Of a stretch of 28,173 nucleotides of DNA, positions 8,952 to 16,318 are shown piece after piece (within the stretch, counting starts at the first letter, position 1; every line of letters starts with the position of its first letter). The stretch comes from a bacterium (lineage in GTDB: Bacteria > Spirochaetota > UBA4802 > UBA5550). The stretch lies in assembly GCA_024224995.1 (NCBI GenBank), contig JAAENB010001140.1, positions 1 to 28,173 on the forward strand. Reading direction: 5' to 3'. The notes below the pieces were generated by a model, which saw only the letters and a list, made by a program, of their open reading frames with translations, was not told the DNA's origin and did no database searches. The translations under genes and the position numbers were made by a program.

Positions 8952-9413
8952 TTATTCTTTTTTTTCGGGATCCTTTACCGGTTCCGGCTTTGTGTCTGTT
9001 TCGGGTTTGGGCACAGGTCCGGATTTTAATTCCGCAGCCGGTTCAGCTTCAGCTGCCGCAGCCCGGGCTGCTTCTTCCTGCTTGAGGGCTCTCGTGTAGT
9101 ATTTTGACGGTTTTGCCGTAACGATCCTTTCGAAATATTCATGAAAAGCGGAAAATATCTCTCCCTGGCTGTTTTTTTTGTTTTGCAGCTTAAAGCGCCA
9201 TTCATTTTCACCGTCAAGGCTCACAAACAGGCTCAACTCAGCATCTTTTCCAAAGAAGTGAAAACCCAGGAAAACCCATTTTTCTCCAATTTTGTGCAGA
9301 TCTCCTTCATAATCCTTGAATTCTTTAATTACACTGAATGTCCAGTTCCGGTGAAAGATCTCGTACGTTGGACTTGGATTTCTCCATGTACCTTTTGGTT
9401 TTGGCCCTTCCAT
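8952..9413 (-). CDS. DUF3601-like protein with a low-complexity tail
   Basis: This 153-residue cytoplasmic protein has no known role. Residues about 15-90 (TFSVIKEFKDYEGDLHKIGE, then KWVFLGFHFF and ELSLFVSLDGENEWRFKLQ) match my memory of the DUF3601 pattern. After about residue 105 the sequence becomes Ala/Glu- then Pro/Lys/Glu-rich, probably disordered. I start at 9413 because GAGGAC lies just upstream. A longer frame reaches 9512, but its first 33 codons read through GC-rich foldback DNA (QPPQPPPLARRASAA) and are not plausible protein. It converges on the decarboxylase gene, with 4 bp between stops. Confidence 0.7.
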   Translation of the reverse strand: MEGPKPKGTWRNPSPTYEIFHRNWTFSVIKEFKDYEGDLHKIGEKWVFLGFHFFGKDAELSLFVSLDGENEWRFKLQNKKNSQGEIFSAFHEYFERIVTAKPSKYYTRALKQEEAARAAAAEAEPAAELKSGPVPKPETDTKPEPVKDPEKKE

Positions 9414-9443
9414 ATTGCTGTCCTCTTTTTTAATAGATAATAG

Positions 9444-9605
9444 GTAAGTGCTCAAAAACGGGAGCGCGGCGCTTGCGCGCCGCGCAAGAGGAGGGGGTTG
9501 AGGGGGTTGCACCCCCTCAACCCCCTCCTGCTTAGCGCAGCGTTAGCTGCGCTCTTTTCCGGGGGTACTGCGAATAAGGTTTTCTCTTCGTTTATGAGCA
9601 CTTAC
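9444..9605. mobile_element. 162-bp MITE-like foldback element with 17-bp terminal inverted repeats
   Basis: Ends GTAAGTGCTCAAAAACG (9444-9460) and CGTTTATGAGCACTTAC (9589-9605) are inverted repeats with one mismatch. Inside are three perfect hairpins: 9464-9472/9477-9485 (9 bp, loop TTGC), 9489-9507/9511-9529 (19 bp, loop TGC) and 9534-9541/9546-9553 (8 bp, loop GTTA). The interior is GC-rich while the flanks are AT-rich. It encodes nothing plausible and separates the divergent DUF3601-like and TetR genes. No clear target-site duplication is visible, so its mobility is inferred from structure only. Confidence 0.6.
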
Positions 9606-9692
9606 AATAATATATTTAATAAATCCTTGACAGTAGAGTTTGTCCAGCAGATTTTTATTTCGATCCGGATAATTTTAAGAAGAGGCCACAGG

Positions 9693-10349
9693 ATGACGAA
9701 ACCCTCCAGAGATATAAAAGAAGTTGAAAAGATCAAAGAACAGATCCTCGAAAGTGCTTTGAGTATTATCATAAAGGAGGGGTTCGAAAGTTGTACCATG
9801 AGGAAAATCGCGGCACAGAATTCCATGTCCGCAACCAACCTCTATAATTATTTTTCCAATAAAGATGAGATATACCTGGCCCTGGTGATTAAAGGATTTG
9901 AGATTTTGTATAACATGTTCCGGAAAATCGATGAGGAGCAGACCGAGCCGGTGAAAAAAGGGGAAGCCCTGGTACGGGGCTATCTTGCTTTTGGCCTGGA
10001 GAATAGTTATTATTACGATATCATGTTCACCCGGGCCACACCCAAATATAATGACTATGTAGGCACACCTCTAGAGAAGCTGGCAACAATTGAAATGAAT
10101 ATCTCCATGAAAGTCATGAAAATAGCCTATGAAACAGTGGCAGCAGTAACTGCGGGCTTAAAACGGCAAGCGGAAGATGCGGAAAAAGTCTATTTTATGG
10201 AGATATGGAGCATGCTTCACGGAATGATTACCCTTTACAACAGCAAAATTGTCAATTATGTAAACGAAGATCCCTCAAAACTGTACGAAAGAGTCATTGA
10301 TGATGTAATGTTCCTGGTTACACGGTCCCTGTCCCGGTCCCAATCCTGA
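9693..10349 (+). CDS. TetR/AcrR-family transcriptional regulator
   Basis: This is a 218-residue dimeric repressor type. The N-terminal helix-turn-helix covers about residues 15-63 (ILESALSIIIKEGFESCTMR, then KIAAQNSMSATNLYNYFSNK), matching TetR proteins including the YxYFxxKDE end of the recognition region. The C-terminal ligand domain has the pattern of the TetR_C family with a conserved His-Gly (SYYYDIMFTRATP ... WSMLHGMITLY). I start at 9693, preceded by AAGAGG; a longer frame to 9498 would run through the foldback element. It ends 190 bp before the first aminotransferase gene, whose promoter contains a large palindrome, so it probably controls that operon. The ligand is unknown. Confidence 0.87.
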   Translation: MTKPSRDIKEVEKIKEQILESALSIIIKEGFESCTMRKIAAQNSMSATNLYNYFSNKDEIYLALVIKGFEILYNMFRKIDEEQTEPVKKGEALVRGYLAFGLENSYYYDIMFTRATPKYNDYVGTPLEKLATIEMNISMKVMKIAYETVAAVTAGLKRQAEDAEKVYFMEIWSMLHGMITLYNSKIVNYVNEDPSKLYERVIDDVMFLVTRSLSRSQS

Positions 10350-10359
10350 TTTGAAGGTA

Positions 10360-10425
10360 CTTAAGAGTGCCGACCCTGTGGTCACGTCTTAGTATGAGGC
10401 ATAATTTACATTCCGAATTACGTTT
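10360..10425. repeat. Remnant of extragenic repeats
   Basis: 10360-10378 (CTTAAGAGTGCCGACCCTG) resembles 120-138. 10397-10425 is identical to the right arm of the hairpin near 19.55 kb (AGGCATAATTTACATTCC, then GAATTACGTTT), and GTCACGTCTTA just before it resembles the outer end of those hairpins in reverse. Only the right arm remains, so it cannot form the full hairpin. Confidence 0.65.
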
Positions 10426-10474
10426 CTCCCTGGGAATATTTATCTGTTTTGATCAATAATTTCTAAAAAAGTAC

Positions 10475-10527
10475 TTGACAATTTTGCCCTTAAACTAAAC
10501 AATGTTAATATTAACGCTGTTTAGTTT
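10475..10527 (+). promoter_or_regulatory. Promoter with 36-bp operator-like palindrome, aminotransferase operon
   Basis: A consensus -35 TTGACA (10475-10480) is followed after 17 bp by a weak -10 AACAAT (10498-10503). Overlapping the -10 is a palindrome 10492-10527. The outer arms AAACTAAACA/TGTTTAGTTT are perfect, the inner GTTAATATTAAC is perfect on the same centre, and two base-pair positions mismatch (32 of 36 bases symmetric). It lies 13 bp upstream of the ATG. Position, size and the adjacent TetR gene suggest a repressor site. Confidence 0.7.
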
Positions 10528-10540
10528 GTTTGGAGGTTAT

Positions 10541-11983
10541 ATGCAAATGGTAGACGCTGAATTAAAAGTCCCTGAGATCTCAGAAAAAGAAAAAACTGAG
10601 ATTGTAGCTCGTTTTTCCCGGTATATTAATAAGGGCCAGGTAAAGTATTTAAAGGCCGGGCATCTTGATGTGCTGGAAACTGAGCGTGAATATATTCGTT
10701 TTCGTGATCCCGTAACGGGAAAGGAGATGATAGATTGCTTTACGTCGGCCGGATGCTTTAATGTGGGCAGGAGAAACCCTGTTGTATTGCGGGCTCTTAA
10801 AGAGGCTCTGAAGGAACTCGACATGGGCAGCCATTCCCTGGTCTCAAAGCAGAAGGTGGCGCTCGCGAAGAAGCTTGTCTCAATTGCACCGGGAGACCTT
10901 AACCGTGTTGTGCTCGCTTCCGGCGGAGGCGATGCCATTGATTGTGCCATAAAAATGGCCCGGGGAGCAACAGGACGAAAAGACGTAATTGCCACAATAA
11001 AAGCATATCACGGGCATACGGGTTTTGCCATTTCCGCGAATGGAAAAGAGCACTATCGTAAGTATTTTGAGCCGCTTATGCCCGGGTTCAGGTTTGTTCC
11101 CTATAATGACCTGGAAGCAGTGCGGAAAATCGCCACCAAAGAGACTGCCGCCATAATTGTTGAGCCCATACAGGGAGAAGCGGGGATATTTGTGGGTGAT
11201 GATAGTTACCTGGAAGGGCTGCGCCGCCTGGCGGATGAGCTGGGTATTATTCTTATTTTTGATGAAGTACAAACCGGGTTTGGCCGAACCGGCAGGTTTT
11301 TTGCCTGTGAACACTCCGGGGTTGTTCCCGATATCCTTGCGCTGGCCAAATCAATTGGCGGTGGTATGTTTCCCAATGGTGCCGTGCTCTACCGTGAAAA
11401 AACGCCCTTGTTTACGTTTATCGGCAAAAATCCGAATTTTCATCCCAGCTGCAGCGGTGGATCGGATATTGGCTGTTATGTTTCTCTCCGGGTTATTGAA
11501 TATATTGAAGAGAAGAAACTGGTGGAGAATTCGGAGCGGTCAGGGGCGCGTTTTAAAAAGGCTCTTGAAGAAATAATGAAGGAAAATCCCGGCATTATTA
11601 AAGAGGTACGGGGCAGGGGACTCATGGTGGGAATCGAGTATCTCCATGAATTCATGGGCCCTATGATGTCCGACGCCCTGGCAAAGAACGGCGTGTTTGC
11701 TGCCTACTCCGGGAACGCGCCGCAGGTAATGCGTTTTATGCTTCCTATTGTTGCAACGGAAGACGATGTAGACCTGGTTGTTAATTCCATACGGAAAGCG
11801 GTGCTCTCCATGAAGGCGCTTTTGCCCCTTGCCCTGCCGGCGGCAAAGATCCCGGGAGTGCTGAAGCTCCTGAACAATGAGCGGATACAAACGGCATTAT
11901 TTAATTGGATACGGTCGCTGGAAGACCTGGTGAAGAAAATGGGCAGATCTAAAAAAAAGGGGCAGGAAAATGAATCGAAATAG
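10541..11983 (+). CDS. Class III PLP-dependent aminotransferase (catalytic)
   Basis: This 480-residue cytoplasmic enzyme moves an amino group, usually from an omega-amine or a basic/acidic amino acid, to a keto acid. PLP site residues are present: phosphate loop SGGGD (128-131), stacking Tyr156-His157 in YHGHTG, Asp241 in DEVQTGFGRTG and Schiff-base Lys270 in LALAKSIGGG. About 55 residues beyond the usual C-terminus form a hydrophobic then basic tail (ALLPLALPAAK ... GRSKKKGQ). The ATG at 10541 is preceded by GGAGG; an earlier frame start at 10502 lies inside the operator palindrome. The gene overlaps its paralogue by 14 bp. A putrescine- or ornithine-type substrate is possible but not shown. 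Confidence 0.88.
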   Translation: MQMVDAELKVPEISEKEKTEIVARFSRYINKGQVKYLKAGHLDVLETEREYIRFRDPVTGKEMIDCFTSAGCFNVGRRNPVVLRALKEALKELDMGSHSLVSKQKVALAKKLVSIAPGDLNRVVLASGGGDAIDCAIKMARGATGRKDVIATIKAYHGHTGFAISANGKEHYRKYFEPLMPGFRFVPYNDLEAVRKIATKETAAIIVEPIQGEAGIFVGDDSYLEGLRRLADELGIILIFDEVQTGFGRTGRFFACEHSGVVPDILALAKSIGGGMFPNGAVLYREKTPLFTFIGKNPNFHPSCSGGSDIGCYVSLRVIEYIEEKKLVENSERSGARFKKALEEIMKENPGIIKEVRGRGLMVGIEYLHEFMGPMMSDALAKNGVFAAYSGNAPQVMRFMLPIVATEDDVDLVVNSIRKAVLSMKALLPLALPAAKIPGVLKLLNNERIQTALFNWIRSLEDLVKKMGRSKKKGQENESK

Positions 11984-13196
11984 CAGTGAACTTAATGAAT
12001 TCGCGAAGTATTTTTCTTCAGGCATGCTTGAGTATAATAAATCTCTGGGGCATGATTTTATAGAGGAAAAACGGGATGGGTCCCGGGTGTTTGACGCCGA
12101 AGGAAACAGCTATATTGATTGTTTCAGTTCTTCATCGGTTTATAATCTTGGCAGAAGAAACCCGGATGTTATTACGGGGCTCCGGGATGCCCTTCATGAA
12201 ACAGACCAGGGAAATTTTCCCATGATATCAATAGAAAAGGGACTGCTGGCGGAAAAACTGGCTTCTTTTGTTCCGGGAAAACTCGAGTGTACGGTGTTTA
12301 GTGTTATCCGGGGCGAGAGTATTGATTTTGCCTGTAAGCTGGCGCGCGGCTATACGAAAAGAAAAGAATTTGTTGCGGTATCGGGTTCATGGTTTGGGCA
12401 AACCGGTTTTGCCTTGAGCCTGTCGGACCGTGAGGACAAAGACCGGTATGGGCCGCTTATTCCCGCTATAACGACTATTCCTTACGGAGATTTGGACGCG
12501 GCAAAAAACGCCATTACCCGGAAAACAGCCGCCGTGTTTATTGAGCCTGTGCAGGCGGAATACCTCTGCCGCTATAACGAAGCGTTTCTTCGCTCGCTAC
12601 GCAAGTTCTGTAAAAAAAAGGGCGCCTTGTTGGTTTGTGATGAAACGCAATCGGGCATGGGGCGGACCGGAAAAAAATTCTTTTATGAATATTCCGGCAT
12701 TGAGCCCGACATGCTCATCATTGGCGAGGCTCTTGGCGCGGGGATCTTTCCCATTGCCGCTGCTATATTTACGCAAAAACTGAACCGTTTTATGAACGCC
12801 CATCCCATGATTCACCTTTCTACTTTCGGCGGCTCCGACCTGGGATGCAGGGTCGCCCTGCGGGCGCTTGATGTCTATGAAAAAACCAGGCCCTGGGAAA
12901 ATGCCGCCCTCCTTGGCGACGCGCTCGAAGCGGGACTCGAAACCATACAGAAAAATTCCAATGGCACTATCCGCTCCATTGGCGGCAAAGGACTTCTTCT
13001 TTCCCTTGAGCTTGAGAACGAAGAAAAAGCCCGGGCTTTTTGCCGCGCGGCCGCGGAAAACGGTCTTCTGTGCTCGCCTGGTGAAGCTGCCAAAAACAGC
13101 GTTGTTCTCCGGCCTCCGCTCACTATTAACAGGGAAGATGTCGATGATATATTAATTATCGTATCAAAAGCAGCTGACCTTGTAGGGGGAAGGTGA
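11970..13196 (+). CDS. Class III aminotransferase paralogue lacking the PLP lysine
   Basis: The 408-residue protein aligns with the preceding enzyme nearly end to end (CF.S..V.NLGRRNPDV; FALSL; IPYGDLDAA; IEPVQ; DETQSGMGRTG; FGGSDLGC). The catalytic lysine is replaced by Glu253 (codon GAG at 12726-12728) in IIGEALGAG, aligned without gaps to LAKSIGGG of the upstream protein. The phosphate loop is also degraded (SVIRGES instead of ASGGGDA) and the stacking Tyr-His is Trp-Phe (141-142); Asp224 is kept. The frame is fully open and overlaps the active gene by 14 bp. It is therefore more likely a non-catalytic or regulatory partner, perhaps in a heterodimer, than a dead gene. No transaminase activity is expected. 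Confidence 0.85.
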   Translation: MNRNSSELNEFAKYFSSGMLEYNKSLGHDFIEEKRDGSRVFDAEGNSYIDCFSSSSVYNLGRRNPDVITGLRDALHETDQGNFPMISIEKGLLAEKLASFVPGKLECTVFSVIRGESIDFACKLARGYTKRKEFVAVSGSWFGQTGFALSLSDREDKDRYGPLIPAITTIPYGDLDAAKNAITRKTAAVFIEPVQAEYLCRYNEAFLRSLRKFCKKKGALLVCDETQSGMGRTGKKFFYEYSGIEPDMLIIGEALGAGIFPIAAAIFTQKLNRFMNAHPMIHLSTFGGSDLGCRVALRALDVYEKTRPWENAALLGDALEAGLETIQKNSNGTIRSIGGKGLLLSLELENEEKARAFCRAAAENGLLCSPGEAAKNSVVLRPPLTINREDVDDILIIVSKAADLVGGR

Positions 13197-13199
13197 TAA

Positions 13200-13391
13200 G
13201 GTATATCAACCCGGAATGTAAACGATGTCTGCCTGGAGCAATACCTCTGCAGAACGTTCGGAACTCGCTCCGCTCAGTCCCGATTCATATTAACGATTTT
13301 AAGGAATCGGGACACAACCTGCCGAGGCATCACTCCAGGCAGGCATCGTTTACATTCCGAATTACGTTTTTCTGTATATTAAGACACGACC
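13200..13391. repeat. Long extragenic hairpin, copy B of the shared-loop family
   Basis: Arms 13212-13247 and 13324-13359 (36 nt, about 32 pairing) enclose the family loop CGGAACTCGCTCCGCTCA (13259-13276). This copy carries an extra perfect 10-bp hairpin in its loop (13277-13286/13304-13313), absent from copy C at 19442-19594. Compared with copy C, the stem is longer by about four bases on both arms, so the two arms changed together. It starts right after the aminotransferase stop and could also end that transcript. Confidence 0.8.
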
Positions 13392-13475
13392 GACCCGGTT
13401 TAGCAGGGAAAAAATACGGAAGAAACTGTGGTGATACCGGAGTCAATTTTGCGAAGATGCTCCGGGCAAAGGTTT

Positions 13476-13514
13476 GGTTCTGAGAGACGTTGCAGTGCAA
13501 CGCCTTTACTGGCT
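13476..13514. repeat. Palindromic repeat, left copy flanking the dehydrogenase gene
   Basis: GAGACGTTGCAGTGCAACGC (13483-13502) is largely self-complementary (CGTTGC/GCAACG). Together with CTTTAC it recurs in reverse orientation at 14995-15032, beyond the dehydrogenase gene. It is non-coding. Confidence 0.65.
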
Positions 13515-13585
13515 GGTTTCAGGTCAGGGCTATGGAGATTCCGGCAAGGGCGCAAAAGTTTTTGAAAATGAGTCAATTTTAGCCC

Positions 13586-13599
13586 GGGGTTTTAACCCC
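13586..13599. repeat. Small palindrome GGGGTTTTAACCCC
   Basis: A 6-bp perfect inverted repeat with a TT centre lies inside the gene-free stretch 13197-13767. It is one of at least four palindromes there; its function is unknown. Confidence 0.4.
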
Positions 13600-13624
13600 A
13601 AAGGGCAGCAGAGCATAACCCCGG

Positions 13625-13670
13625 ATAATATCTTCGAGAACAGGCTCTGTTTATAAATTAGTTTCCCAGG
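13625..13670. repeat. Direct repeat shared with 15043-15090
   Basis: AATATCTTCGAGAACAGGCT and the following CTGTTTATAAATTAGTTTCCC match 15043-15090 (AATATCTCCGGGAACAGGCC, then CGGTTTGGAATTTAGTCCC) with scattered differences. Both copies lie near the palindrome copies that bracket the dehydrogenase gene. Confidence 0.55.
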
Positions 13671-13680
13671 ATGATGGGTA

Positions 13681-13722
13681 TTTCTCATAGCGTGGGGCTT
13701 CCAGCCCCTCGTTATGAAGAAA
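13681..13722. repeat. Imperfect hairpin upstream of the dehydrogenase gene
   Basis: GGGGCT/AGCCCC (13694-13699 and 13703-13708) is the core of a longer imperfect stem reaching TTTCT/GAAA at 13681-13722. It lies 46 bp upstream of the dehydrogenase ATG, so it could be a leader structure, a terminator for upstream transcripts or another REP-like unit. Confidence 0.5.
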
Positions 13723-13767
13723 GAAGCCCCTGTTTAAATTCCAGTTTCTTAAGTAGAGGAGACCCTT

Positions 13768-14976
13768 ATGAAAGCACTATATTTCGATAATAAGCTCACA
13801 AACATCGGTCTGTACCAGGCCGTGTCGAAAATTTACAGGAACGCGGGGAACAGTTTTTTTTCCCCGGTTAAGTATGGGGAGATTCCTGAGCCCCAGCTGC
13901 CGGGGGTGAACTGGCTGAAGATACAAAATAAGAGCTGCGGTTTGTGCGGGACCGATCTTCATTTTATGTACTTTGATATTGCAACAGGAGCCTTTCCCGC
14001 GGCACTCCCCGGAGTGGCACGGAAATTTTTAGGCCATGAGCTCCTGGGAACGGTAATGGAAACCGGGGCCGGGGTAAAGGGAGTTAAACAGGGCGACCGC
14101 GTTACCATGCGCATTGACTGGCCTTCCTGCAGCCAGCTTGAAATAGAGCCTCCCTGCGGCCAGTGCGCCTCGGGTAATTACATGTTATGTGAGAACAGCG
14201 GAAAAAAAGAGCTGCCCCTGCAGGATACTGGGGGGGGATTTTCCCCCTGCATGGTTATGCACAAAAGCCAGTTCTACAAGATCCCGGACTCAATGAGCGA
14301 TGATGAAGCCAATTTGCTGGAGCCCCTTGCTTGCGCGGTTCACGGGGTTTATAAAAATATTCCCGCTAAACATGAGAAAGTGCTTGTGGTGGGATGCGGT
14401 ACCATTGGGCTGCTTTCAGTAGCGGTGGCAAAGGCAGTGGAACCGCAAGCTGTTGTCTATGCCCTGGTTCGCTACGAGCACCAGGCAGAACTGGCACGCA
14501 AAATGGGAGCCGATGAAATATTGTATTCGGGCAGCAAGCTGTATGAAGAAGCAGCCCTGAAAACCGGCGCTGCCTATAATAAAGGATACTTTGGCAATGA
14601 AATTCTCCTTGGCGGTTTTGATATAATCTATGACTGCATTGGGAACGACAGTACTGTTACAGACTCGCTTCGCCTGGTAAAAGGGGGAGGGGCGGTTGTG
14701 CTGTTGGGGATCAATTTTATGCCCGGAAGCATTGATTATACTCCAATATGGAACCAGGAGATCCGCCTCACCGGGATTAACGCCCATGCCAATGAATCGG
14801 CACGGGAAAACTCTTTTGATGTCGCGGCAAAGCTCATGAAAGAGAAAAAAATAGATACCAGCGGGCTCATTACTCATCGTTATCCAATGGCTGAGTACCG
14901 CGAAGCGGTTAAAACCTTTGTTTCAAAAGGGAAAGAGAAGGCTGTTAAAATTATACTCGACCACCAGGAGGGGTAA
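13768..14976 (+). CDS. Zinc-type medium-chain alcohol dehydrogenase
   Basis: This 402-residue cytoplasmic oxidoreductase of the MDR superfamily interconverts an alcohol and an aldehyde or ketone with NAD(P). Catalytic-zinc elements are CGLCGTD and LGHELLG. A structural-zinc lobe is suggested by PPCGQCASGNYMLCEN plus an earlier Cys. The Rossmann motif GCGTIG lies in VLVVGCGTIGLLSVA. The residue after the second beta strand is not the usual Asp (ALVRYEHQ), so cofactor choice is uncertain and NADP is possible. The N-terminus is about 30 residues longer than typical members, containing LYQAVSKIYRNAGNSFF. GGAGA precedes the ATG. Palindromic DNA separates it from the aminotransferases, so co-transcription is uncertain, but metabolic linkage is plausible. 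Confidence 0.87.
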   Translation: MKALYFDNKLTNIGLYQAVSKIYRNAGNSFFSPVKYGEIPEPQLPGVNWLKIQNKSCGLCGTDLHFMYFDIATGAFPAALPGVARKFLGHELLGTVMETGAGVKGVKQGDRVTMRIDWPSCSQLEIEPPCGQCASGNYMLCENSGKKELPLQDTGGGFSPCMVMHKSQFYKIPDSMSDDEANLLEPLACAVHGVYKNIPAKHEKVLVVGCGTIGLLSVAVAKAVEPQAVVYALVRYEHQAELARKMGADEILYSGSKLYEEAALKTGAAYNKGYFGNEILLGGFDIIYDCIGNDSTVTDSLRLVKGGGAVVLLGINFMPGSIDYTPIWNQEIRLTGINAHANESARENSFDVAAKLMKEKKIDTSGLITHRYPMAEYREAVKTFVSKGKEKAVKIILDHQEG

Positions 14977-14994
14977 GGTGATCGGTTAAGATAA

Positions 14995-15090
14995 AGCCGT
15001 AAAGGCGTTGCACGCAACGTCTCGTAGGAACCATGCTCCTGGCAAATATCTCCGGGAACAGGCCCGGTTTGGAATTTAGTCCCTTAAGAA
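14995..15090. repeat. Inverted copy of the 13476 palindrome plus a direct repeat
   Basis: 14995-15032 is the reverse complement of 13476-13514 with a few changes (core AAAGGCGTTGCACGCAACGT). 15043-15090 repeats 13625-13670 directly. The dehydrogenase gene is thus bracketed by related repeats. The end of this repeat overlaps the last two codons and stop of the radical SAM gene on the other strand. Confidence 0.65.
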
Positions 15091-16307
15091 ATATAAACCT
15101 TCTCAAAAACCGCGTCCGGGTTTTTTTGCAGAATATCAAAAATTTTATTCAACGCAACGTTCATGCTAATGTCAATACAGCGGCCGCAAGCTTCCGGAAT
15201 TGTGCGGCATAGATTAACAACTCCGGGACTATACCAGAGTTGTTCAAAGCGTTCCGATGAATCCTGCTTTCCCAGCACAATCCCTTTTGCGCCGCGGTGC
15301 AGTCCGCATATTTTTACGTATAATCCATTGTTTGTCGATTCCAGGACCGTCCGGAGCCTGTTAGAAAGACAGTGGGGAAAATTTTCCCGGGGATTAACAT
15401 CCCAGACCCGGGCGACATCCCTTTTGGGCGTGAATACCAGGAAACGCGGCCGCTCCTCTAATTCCCGGGCCTTTTCAAATTCCTTTGCTATTGCGGCAAA
15501 CTCTTCAGCTCCCAGCTTTTTCGCCAGGTCATGATACAGGGGGCGGAACGAGATGCTGTCGACGCCAATATCTTTCATGATGCGGGTTATGGCGTAAATC
15601 TCAGAATAGTTCTCCGGCAGCACCAGGAAGGTGGCCCAGATCGACGGCCGGCGCTCGCCCGGGTGGAGCTGTTCCCGGGCCCGTACCATTTCTTTCAGGT
15701 TTTGAAATATAGTGTCTATAGAGTGAGGAAACCCCGAAGCCCCATGGGTTTTGTTGCGCACTTCCTGGGTCGCGGCATTGACACTGACTCTCAGGTGATC
15801 AATGGTTTGAACGCAAAATCGAGAAAGTTCCGGCACTAAAAGATCGCCATTGGTAATGAGACAGGAATAAAGCCCCTTCTCCCGGGGCAGGGGAAGCATT
15901 TTTCGAATATCCTTGTGAACCAGGGGCTCGCCCCCTCCGGTGAACCGGATCGTCCTGGTGCCCCCTTCTTGTAACTGGTCCAGGAGAGTCTCAAAAAGCC
16001 CGGGATCTATTGCAGCGTTGTGGTACTCAGGATCGCGGGCGTATTGCCGGGAATAGCAGAAATAACAGTCCGAAGTACATGCCTGGTTTATGTCTATGTC
16101 GACTCGAACCGGCCATAGTGAAGCAAGGTCAGAACCCGCGTTTCGTAAGGCTTCCACATAATCCAGGGGGCTTTCGGGGAAAAAATCTCCGTCATGAGCG
16201 GGAATGGCGGCGAGGAGCTCGTTTTTGTCCCCGCTCCGGTCATAAACGGCCAGGTTGTTCCAGAGACCGTAGGTTTCAAAGTTTGATTGATTGGTGAATG
16301 TTTTCAT
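15084..16307 (-). CDS. Radical SAM protein with C-terminal SPASM-like cysteines
   Basis: This 407-residue cytoplasmic iron-sulfur enzyme has the cluster motif CxxxCxxC at Cys77, Cys81 and Cys84 (CTSDCYFC) and the SAM-binding GGGEP at 124-128. A C-terminal region with five more cysteines (FPHC, KICGLHRG, NLC, EACGRC) fits a SPASM/twitch auxiliary cluster. Such enzymes often modify peptides or act as anaerobic maturases; no substrate peptide gene is visible nearby. An unusual N-terminal stretch of about 65 residues precedes the core. It begins 11 bp after the HD-protein stop, so it is probably the last gene of a three-gene operon. No clear ribosome-binding site precedes the ATG, suggesting coupled translation. 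Confidence 0.85.
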   Translation of the reverse strand: MKTFTNQSNFETYGLWNNLAVYDRSGDKNELLAAIPAHDGDFFPESPLDYVEALRNAGSDLASLWPVRVDIDINQACTSDCYFCYSRQYARDPEYHNAAIDPGLFETLLDQLQEGGTRTIRFTGGGEPLVHKDIRKMLPLPREKGLYSCLITNGDLLVPELSRFCVQTIDHLRVSVNAATQEVRNKTHGASGFPHSIDTIFQNLKEMVRAREQLHPGERRPSIWATFLVLPENYSEIYAITRIMKDIGVDSISFRPLYHDLAKKLGAEEFAAIAKEFEKARELEERPRFLVFTPKRDVARVWDVNPRENFPHCLSNRLRTVLESTNNGLYVKICGLHRGAKGIVLGKQDSSERFEQLWYSPGVVNLCRTIPEACGRCIDISMNVALNKIFDILQKNPDAVFEKVYIS

Positions 16308-16318
16308 AGTGTGTGTGC

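Noticed and set aside
9414..9512. N-terminal extension of the DUF3601-like gene
   Set aside because: These codons read through the foldback element; the ATG at 9413 has a proper ribosome-binding site.
9498..9692. N-terminal extension of the TetR gene
   Set aside because: It translates foldback and promoter DNA; the TetR helix-turn-helix begins shortly after the ATG at 9693, which has AAGAGG upstream.
10502..10540. Earlier start for the first aminotransferase
   Set aside because: It falls inside the operator palindrome; GGAGG precedes the ATG at 10541.
13193..13656. Two short plus-strand frames (13193-13483, 13474-13656)
   Set aside because: They run across hairpin repeats present elsewhere in non-coding DNA, and the products look like random sequence.
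13197..13767. CRISPR array or RNA gene in the gene-free stretch
   Set aside because: The repeats are palindromes of different sequence with irregular spacing, not direct repeats with uniform spacers, and no tRNA or rRNA pattern is visible.
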